A stretch of 64,000 nt of DNA from Arcuatula senhousia. Lineage: Eukaryota > Mollusca > Bivalvia > Mytilida > Mytilidae. Positions within the stretch are counted from its first letter, which is position 1. Each line of letters opens with the position of its first letter. This document shows, piece after piece, positions 38,801 to 47,800 of the stretch. Under the pieces are notes generated by a model, which had not been told where the DNA came from, did not search any database, and saw only the letters and a program-made list of their open reading frames with translations. The stretch spans positions 37,684,106-37,748,105 of the forward strand of contig OZ020303.1 in assembly GCA_963971305.1 (NCBI GenBank), given 5' to 3'. Both the position numbers and the translations under genes were made by a program.

Positions 38801-41800
38801 GAATTTTAGACATCAGGAATGATCAACTGACAAACAAGCCTCAGCGGTGTGTTCCCCGAACGCCTACTGGATAAAAACAACACCACATTATGAAGGGGGA
38901 TTAAGGGGCCTATCAAGGGGAATGCATTAATTAAGGTTACCTGTATTTACCTTGAAAATATTAGAATGAGAAATTACTGAATGGACAAGAAAACCTAATA
39001 TAACATCTATAAGAATGAACGCTTTCAAAATTATAAATTAAATTGAAAATGACTGAAAAGTTAGAAATATACATTATTTTTTAATAATATATAAAATAAT
39101 GTCTTCATGGTTAAAAATAAAAGAGATATTATCAAATAGATGCTTTGAGAATAAAATGAAAGCTCTCTCTATAACCACAGGAACTTGCTCCCCTCTATCA
39201 ATATTTTATTAAGAGTCTATGTACGCGCATTGACAAAATATTAAAAGAGGGGAGCAAGTCCTTGTGTTTATAACTGAAATGTTTGTTTATGAATCAGGAC
39301 AATAAAACACATTTATTACAAATACTTAGTTTGTAAGAATTTTTAGTTGTATCGTGCAATTCAATTCTTTTTACTTCTTTTGACCTGTTCTTTTTCATTC
39401 CCTCTAGCCCAAATTTTTTCAGTCGTCAGCAAAATTTAATTTTGATCTTTTGCAAGGAATTACATAGATCTATATAATTCCTTGTCTTTTGTAAAGTATC
39501 ATATTCATTTCTGGTCAATTTTCTTGAAAATTGCAGAAAACTTTATCAAAATGGATAAAACAAAAAAAAAGGTTGCCAGTTTGCTTCATATTTTCAAGAA
39601 ATTTGGATGAGAATCTGTGAATTATTTTATTATGGCCTAACTGGACAAGTTTTCCTATAATTATAAGACTTTAAATACTTTGTTCTCAAATTTTGATAAC
39701 AATGACATTGAAAAACAAAATGCTATTCATCTTCTATAATAACATTTAAAACACTGATATTAGACTTTCAATTAGCTTTTCTACTGAATGATAATATCCA
39801 GTTTCGACAAATAAATTATGAAATGACAACTGAAGCTTAAGTAAGAAATCTATATAAAAAAAGAGGTTTTATTAGATATGGGTGAGATTTTGTAAGAAAT
39901 CCGGCCATTGAAGACATATATTATCAACAACATGCTTATGCAAGAAACATTTTCTTAAGTTTTAAGCATTTCAAACAAATATTGATTATGTTGTCCATAT
40001 ATACTTTCTGTTACAAAAAGAAAATGTAAAATGTTTTTAACTTTATATTTGTCTGCTAAAATATATCATTGCAACTACAGAATAAAATAATGAACACACA
40101 CAAGCAAAGACACAAAAGAAATTATTATTTTAACTAAGTTTTGTGAAAGTCAAAATCTAGATTATAATATGAAATTTCTTATACATATTCCATTTGGATA
40201 TTTTACCTATACCAAATGAACAAGTGACATTAATTAAAACACCCCTTAGAATGCCCCTTAATCCCATATATTAATAAGATGTTTATTTAGTCCAGTAGGC
40301 GTTCGGGGAACAAACCGCCTCAGCTGGTATTATGTGTTATACCCGGTTCCATGTGTTTGAATACCTGAAGTGTTGAATTCTGTTCATTAATTATGTAAGG
40401 ATTAATGCCACAAAAAATAATTGTGTTAATGAGAGTATTACAAAATTTCAAATCCATGGAATTTTATTCTCATGAAAATTAAATAATGATAAGGTAATTG
40501 GGGGTGGTAAAGACAAGCCTCTTTTTGGATAAAAAGTCATTGATGATATAGAAATCAATGAGAATATTGGAATTTCAAGAAACCATTGGGTCTTCTTTTT
40601 ACTCTGTTAATAGACACCTCTAATTTGAAATTCTTATACTAAACTCTAATAAAAATAGAAGAACTGTACAGCTTAAATCATTCATCTTCAGTTAAAAGCA
40701 CCAGCCCAGGATTAACAAAGATTTCTTCCTGAATTGTTATGCATTAAAATTTACTGTTATTTGCTAAAAAGTACACAAGAAAGATAACAAATATTAGTGC
40801 TCAAATTGATTAAAATTGTTTAAAACTGTTCCACATAATGATAATTCATAAAATGTTAAGTTATTATACCCCACGCAACGAAGTTGCGAAGGGTATAATG
40901 TTTTTGACTGGTCCGTCCGGTCGTCCGTCCGTCCGGTCGTCCGTCCGTCCGTCCGTCTGTCTGTGATCAAAGTTTGTAATCGCAACTCCTCTTAAACTAC
41001 TGAACAGAATTTAACAAAACTTGGTATGCAAGAAGTACACCATATGTAGTTGTGCATATTACAAGGAATTTTCGTTCAGCAAATTTTTGTGGGAGTTATG
41101 GCCCTTTGGACTTAGAAATTTGCAGAAAATCATGATTACAGTTTGTAATCGCAACTCCTCTTAAACTACTGAACAGAATTTAATGAAACATGGTATGCAA
41201 GAAGGACACCATATTACAAGGAATTTTTGATCAGCAAATTTTTGTGGGAGTTATGGCCCTTTGGACTTAGAAATTTGCAGAAAACAATGATTACAGTTTG
41301 TAATCACAACTCCTCTTAAACTACTGAACAGAATTTAACAAAACTTGGTATGCAAGAAGTACACCATATGTAGTTGTGCATATCACCAGGAATTTTTGAT
41401 CCGCAAATTTTTGTGGGAGTTATGGCCCTTTGGACTTAGAAATTTGCAGAAAATCATGATTACAGTTTGTAATCGCAACTCCTAATAAACTACTGAACAG
41501 AATTTAACGAAACTTGGTATGCAAGAAGTACACCATATGTAGTTGTGCATATCACCAGGAATTTTTGATCCGCAAATTTTTGTGGGAGTTATGGCCCTTT
41601 GGACTTAGAAATTTGCAGAAAATCATGATTACAGTTTGTAATCGCAACTCCTAATAAACTACTGAACAGAATTTAACGAAACTTGGTATGCAAGAAGTGC
41701 ACCATATGTAGTTGTGCATATCACCAGGAATTTTTGATCCCCAAATTTTTGTGGGCTTTATGGCCCTTTGGACTTTGAAATTTGACATAACTTTGTTATG

Positions 41801-44800
41801 ATACATGTATTCAAATACTTGCACATTCACTTTTACAATCATTCAATATTATTGATTCCTGTAGCTCGATACTAATTCCTCAAGGATAACATTGATAGTC
41901 CAATATCCGAACGCGTGGGGTATGTGAGCGTGCTCACTAAGGTTCTTTCATTCTCAAAAGAGGGGTTGTGTAACCATTTGAACATATACAAAATAAATAA
42001 AATGAAAAATTCCTCAATTTCTGTATTGATTTGTCATTTTACAGAGATGTTGATGGAGTCATCAAGAGAGCTAATGCCACAGAGTATGGACTGGCCTCTG
42101 GTGTGTTTACTAAAGACATTAACAAAGCCATGTATGTGGCCGATAACATCGATGCTGGAACCGTGTTTGTTAACACCTATAACAAGACTGATGTAGCCTC
42201 TCCATTCGGAGGATTCAAACAGTCAGGATTTGGTAAAGATTTAGGTGAGTTATTTGTTCAGTTTTGTCGTTTATAAAAAAAACATTATGATATATATGTG
42301 GATTCGTTATTTTTGAGGGGGGAACCAATTTTCCTGGTTTTCAAAACATTTTTTAAGTGACCACAAAACTTTCCAACAATTTTTCAAGATATATAGGGAT
42401 GATGTTCTAATATTTCCCACTATTTTGAATGCATGTTCAGACTTTTTGAAAACTGAGTAGATCTGTACAGACAGTTTTTTTCCATCATATTTTAAGATAT
42501 GTTACATTTGGTAGAATGTGTATAGTAAAGAGCATCCCTACTCTCGCATATACATGTACTGTTGTCAATTCCTATGAAATTAAATCATAACCACCAAGGA
42601 TTTAATTAGGAATGTTAAAGCCATTTTTATGTCGCCTGCAACATGTTGCAGAAGCGACATATAGGGGTTACTTTGGCACTATCCGTCGTCTTGCGTCCTG
42701 CGTTGTCGTCCTGCGGCGTCACAAAAATTTCCGTCGCAGTTTTCCAGGCAACTACATGCCACAGCCTCTTGATATTTGGTATGTAGCTTCATTGCATAGT
42801 ACTGTAAGGTGTAAAGCGATTTTATGCCCGAAAAATAACTACTTCCTGTTTGACGAATACTTAATGTTTTATATATAATGGACATAGATGCCAAATTTTC
42901 GTCGCAGTTTTCCAGGCAACTACATGTCACAGCCTCTTGATATTTGGTATGTAGCTTCATTGCATAGTACTATAAGGTGTAAAGCAATTTAATGCCCGAA
43001 AAATAACTACTTCCTGTTTGACGAATACTTAATGTTTTATATATAATGGACATAGATGCCAAATTTTCGTCGCAGTTTTCCAGGAAACTACATGCCACAG
43101 CCTCTTGATATTTGGTTTGTAGCTTCATTGCATAGTACTATAAGGTGTAAAGCGATTTTATGCCCGAAAAATAACGACTTCCTGTTTGACGAATACTTAA
43201 CGTTTTATATATAATGGACATAGATGCCAAATTTTCGTCGCAGTTTTCCAGGCAACAACATGCCACAGCCTCTTGATATTTGGTATGTAGCTTCATTGCA
43301 TAGTACTATAAGGTGTGAGGAGATTTAATGCCCGAAAATTAACTGCTTCCTGTTTGGCGAACAAATATAGATACGCAGGCGACATATGCCTTCCGGGGAA
43401 GGCTCCATCTAGTTATATCTTGCTTCTTAAAGTAGCAACGCATTATGATATGCCCTCTGTTTGATACAGTATTAATCTGTCTGTATGTCTGTCTCTGTTG
43501 GTTTCCAAATGATGAATTGAAAAGCTAAAACAACTTGAAGAAAACACATCATAGCTATTCATTACAATAGATAAAGCTCAAGTTTGGTGTTCTGAAAAAA
43601 AAGAGAACATTTTAAATATATACAAATTTCTGTATAAGTTTTGCTCAGAAATCTTGCACGAGAATAAATAAAGTTGGCAGGCAGACTGTTTGTCCTAATT
43701 AATGCTCAAACCTGTCAAACTTTAACCTTCTGTTTGGGTCTCAATGGATGGATACATATTCAAATAATTCATATTTCAGGAATGATAAGTAATAGATTGA
43801 TGAAACATGGTATGCATGTGCTCCAGTACTATCTGAGAACATTTGCATACTGATCTTTTGACTTCCACCTTGATTTTCTGGTCCAGTTACTTTGATAATT
43901 TCAAATACACATAATAACAATGTCAAAGTTTTATGAACACCTTTAGATTCCAATAACTATAAGTCTTACATGTCAGTTGATGAAATTTGGAATGTGTGCA
44001 CACCAGTAGTAGCTTATCCCAATCACATCCTTTATTTTGACCTTAACCTTGATTTTACAGTTGAATGAGTCATTTTCCTAAACATAAAGTTATCAAAAGC
44101 AATGTATAAGTTTCAGGAGATTCTTCTTATCTCGGGAACTATAAATCCTAAGTAATGAATGTGTCAGTGGTTAACAACTATCTTTTGACCTTGACCTTAA
44201 AATTTCAGTTAAACGACCCTGATAGTGGTACATTTGTACTGTTAGAAATGTTAAAGCTTAAGTTTTATTTTACTTTAAAATAGTTAGTATTTTTATGAAT
44301 TTATAGTTCTTATGGTGCCAAGCAGGCGAGACATTACCTAAGTGTAAACTCTTGTTTTTACTCATGCTTGAAAAAACAAATCTCCTATGGCCTAAAATTA
44401 CAACCCATATTCATATTCATTGTTTTGTCTTCTTTTGAAAGGCCAAACCAAATAATTTTTCAGGAAATGATTTTTCCCTTAAGGTGGATTATGTGTTTAT
44501 AATGCGAATTAATCCGCAATGAAATTACAAAATTTCCTACGTAAGAATTTTTTTTTAACATCCATGCAGGTCCAATCTCTCTGGATCAGCTACTGCAAAA
44601 TTGTTTAAACTAAATCTTGTGTTCATATATCTGTTTGTGACCTTGTCCTTTAACTTGTATCTTAAAAATGCCCTGTCATCCTTCAGATAAATTTTTCAAC
44701 CATTTAACCATAAACAAAGAAAAAAGGAGAAAGAGAAATCATCCTTTTGCGAATGACATCAGTATACAAATGCATAGGGAATTCAATAGAATAGAATTGA

Positions 44801-47800
44801 TTAATTATGTAAATAAACAAAGAATACTTGATTGTTTCTTTCTGTGAACATCAAACAGTAGTGGGTTTTTGTGTATTGCAGAGTAATTTACTAAGTGAAA
44901 ATCTATCGTCTTTCAAGGTTTTAGGAAATGAGTCTTGATGTTCCCCTTGGAACTATAATTTGAGCAAATAACTATATCTTGTTCATTTACCCAGTCCTTG
45001 TTAGGGTTTTTAAAATGTCAGAAGCAATTTTCTCAAATTACAAATTGCTATAAACCATTTTGTTATTGCTGTGAAGGTCTTTTATTTGTCATCATGCATT
45101 AAAGGTAACACTGTTGATATTGTATTATGTTGAAAAAAAACCCTTAAGACTACACACATATGGATCCTGCATTATATATACCACTGGCTACTTTATGTAA
45201 ATTTTTGGACAACTTTCAGCAAGACATATGTACCAGCTTATTTTATTAGGATTTTTTAAATTAAATTTTCTAATAAAATTTGGTTGGTACATTAGCTTAT
45301 ATATCTGATTTTAAAGCCAGATGGTTTTTAGCTCCTGTGAGCTATTGTCATTTCTAGGCATTTGTTGTCGCCCCCATAGTGCTTATAGCACAGAAAGTAT
45401 AAGAGATAGAAAAATTTCAAAGCAACTCTCTACCTCAGTACCAAAAGCTCAACAAAACTTTCCATTAAGTCAAAGTTGTTAGACTACTCCTTATAGGAGT
45501 TATTTCCCCTTAATCATACAAATTGACCAATTTTGCAGAGACTTTATCTTGAAAACTGAACATGCTAGAGGAAAAATTAACATTGTAGAGTTGTTAAGCT
45601 TATTGAGTCTACCAAAATAATGCAAGGGTCTTAGTTATCAGATTTGCTGTTAAAGAGTTTTCTCCCTTTAACTGTTTTCTATCAATTTTAACTGTTTTAA
45701 GCCTTGTAACTTTATGTTCTTGATCTTTAAAATATTTTCTATCCTAGCTAGTTTCTTCATTGTTGCCCCTACAGGTACATGTACACCATGTTGCACACTA
45801 TGTAAGAAGCTGTAACATTTGATAAAAAGTAAGCGATTCAGGTACCTAGGAGCCTCTTGTTTCTTATTATGTAAATTTGAACAGCAAATAACATACATAA
45901 CATACAATGTATAGTCATAAATCCTGTTTGGTATTTAAAACAGAAAATAGAACCAAACGATATTTGATGTAAATGCCTGTTAATGGATGTGTCTACCATA
46001 TGACTTTCATAGCTCCTATGTGTATTCAAGTAGGTAATAAATTATTACTGCTTCTAGACAAGGTTATATAAATGTATAATATTTTTGCTAACTTAATCAT
46101 TCTTTAAGTCTTTTTAGTATAACTGTCAGAATTCTAGAATTTTAAAAGTTTTTTTGAGATTTTTTTTTTGTATTAAACTTGAGACAATTTTATGTTAAAT
46201 TCAATATATGCACCTTTGGCAATCAGAATTTATTGTTGAGACATATGATATGAAATGACTTTCAAGTTTCCAAGGTAAAATTCAGACTTGAAAAATTAAT
46301 TGCCTGGAATTCTATCCGGTATAAATATTTTTAGTCATGCATGTCTAATTCTTTAACATTTGAGAGAAGAAAATAAACTTATTTTGGGTCAGGTCCATAA
46401 AACTGCTATTAGACATGTTATCAGGGGTGGAACCAGAGGGGGACCAGGGGGACATGGCCCCCTTTTTTGGCAGAAAAAATGCTTGGGTATATAGGAAATC
46501 AATGAATCATGACCAAAGTGGGTTTCCCAATAGCCATGCAGTGGGCTGCCCTTTTTCAAAATTGCTAGATCTGCCCACAGGGACTTGCTCCCCTCTATCA
46601 ATATTTTTGTTAAAGTCAATGTGTGGTACGAAAAACACAAGAGAGATACTACTTTCACCCCCTCCCCCCCCTTTTCTTCATTTGGATATTCTTTTAATAA
46701 ATCATTGATGTCATACCTTTTCCTATATAATTCGTTTTACAGATGATTTTCCTTTCCAAATCACCCAAAAGTATCTTTCTTCATTGCATTTCAGCCTAGA
46801 AATCGTGCTTTGTTCAGGCAATTTTGTAAAATTTGGCAATAGCTTGGACATGAAAAAGAAGTAAATTTGAAGACATTCTCAAGACTTCACCAATAAATGT
46901 AATGTAAAACAAAAGTAAAAACGTCATTATAATTCACTTGGATTTCTTTTTCCTTGATGTAACTGCTTTTCATGTCCAAGCGATTGCCAAATTTTACAAA
47001 ATTGCCTGAACAAAGCCCGATTTTGAGGCCAAAATGCATAAAAAGGAAGATATATTTGAATGTTTTGGAAAGGAAAATCATCCATAAAACGATTTATATA
47101 GGAAAAGGTATGAGATCAATGGTTTATTAAAAGAAAATTGAATTGAAGAAAAGGGCCGGGGGGGGGGGGGGTAAAAGTACTGTCTCCCTTATGTTTTTTT
47201 TTTTCGTAAAAAATATTGATAGAGGGGAGCAAGTCCCTGTGACCTGACCTGCCACTGTGTTTAACCTTGATATTTTATCAGTCTACAAAGCTTTGTTTGT
47301 ACTCAGGAGCCTTTATGACTTAGTGTTGACCCGCATTTCAAGCATTATATAACTAGGGTTTAAAAGTCTCTAGATTATCCTGAAAATTCCTTATTACTGT
47401 TAGTGATGCATTTGTGTAAAAGACTGTAAAACATTTTCAATTTCATTTAGAAATACATTCATCACTTTCATTAGGTCATCAAGTTGTATAACTGTAACCC
47501 AATTTATTTGCACAATTACAACATGTCATTGTGAATTGCAATCCAGCTATTTCCTTCAATTCAATTTGCTGCAGATATATCTAGAAAATTGCACATATTC
47601 ATCACAGCTTAATTCAATATTTGTTCAAAATTAATGAAAATTGTAAAATCGGCTAAAAAAATTTCAAATTTAGAAAATCGACTTGGGAATTCATCAACTT
47701 AACAGAAAATTAATATAGAAATTAGAAGAAGCATGTTTAGTCTCAAAAGGTTTCTTAAAAAGGTGCAACAAGTCCATGTCTTGTATTCATTATCTAATGT

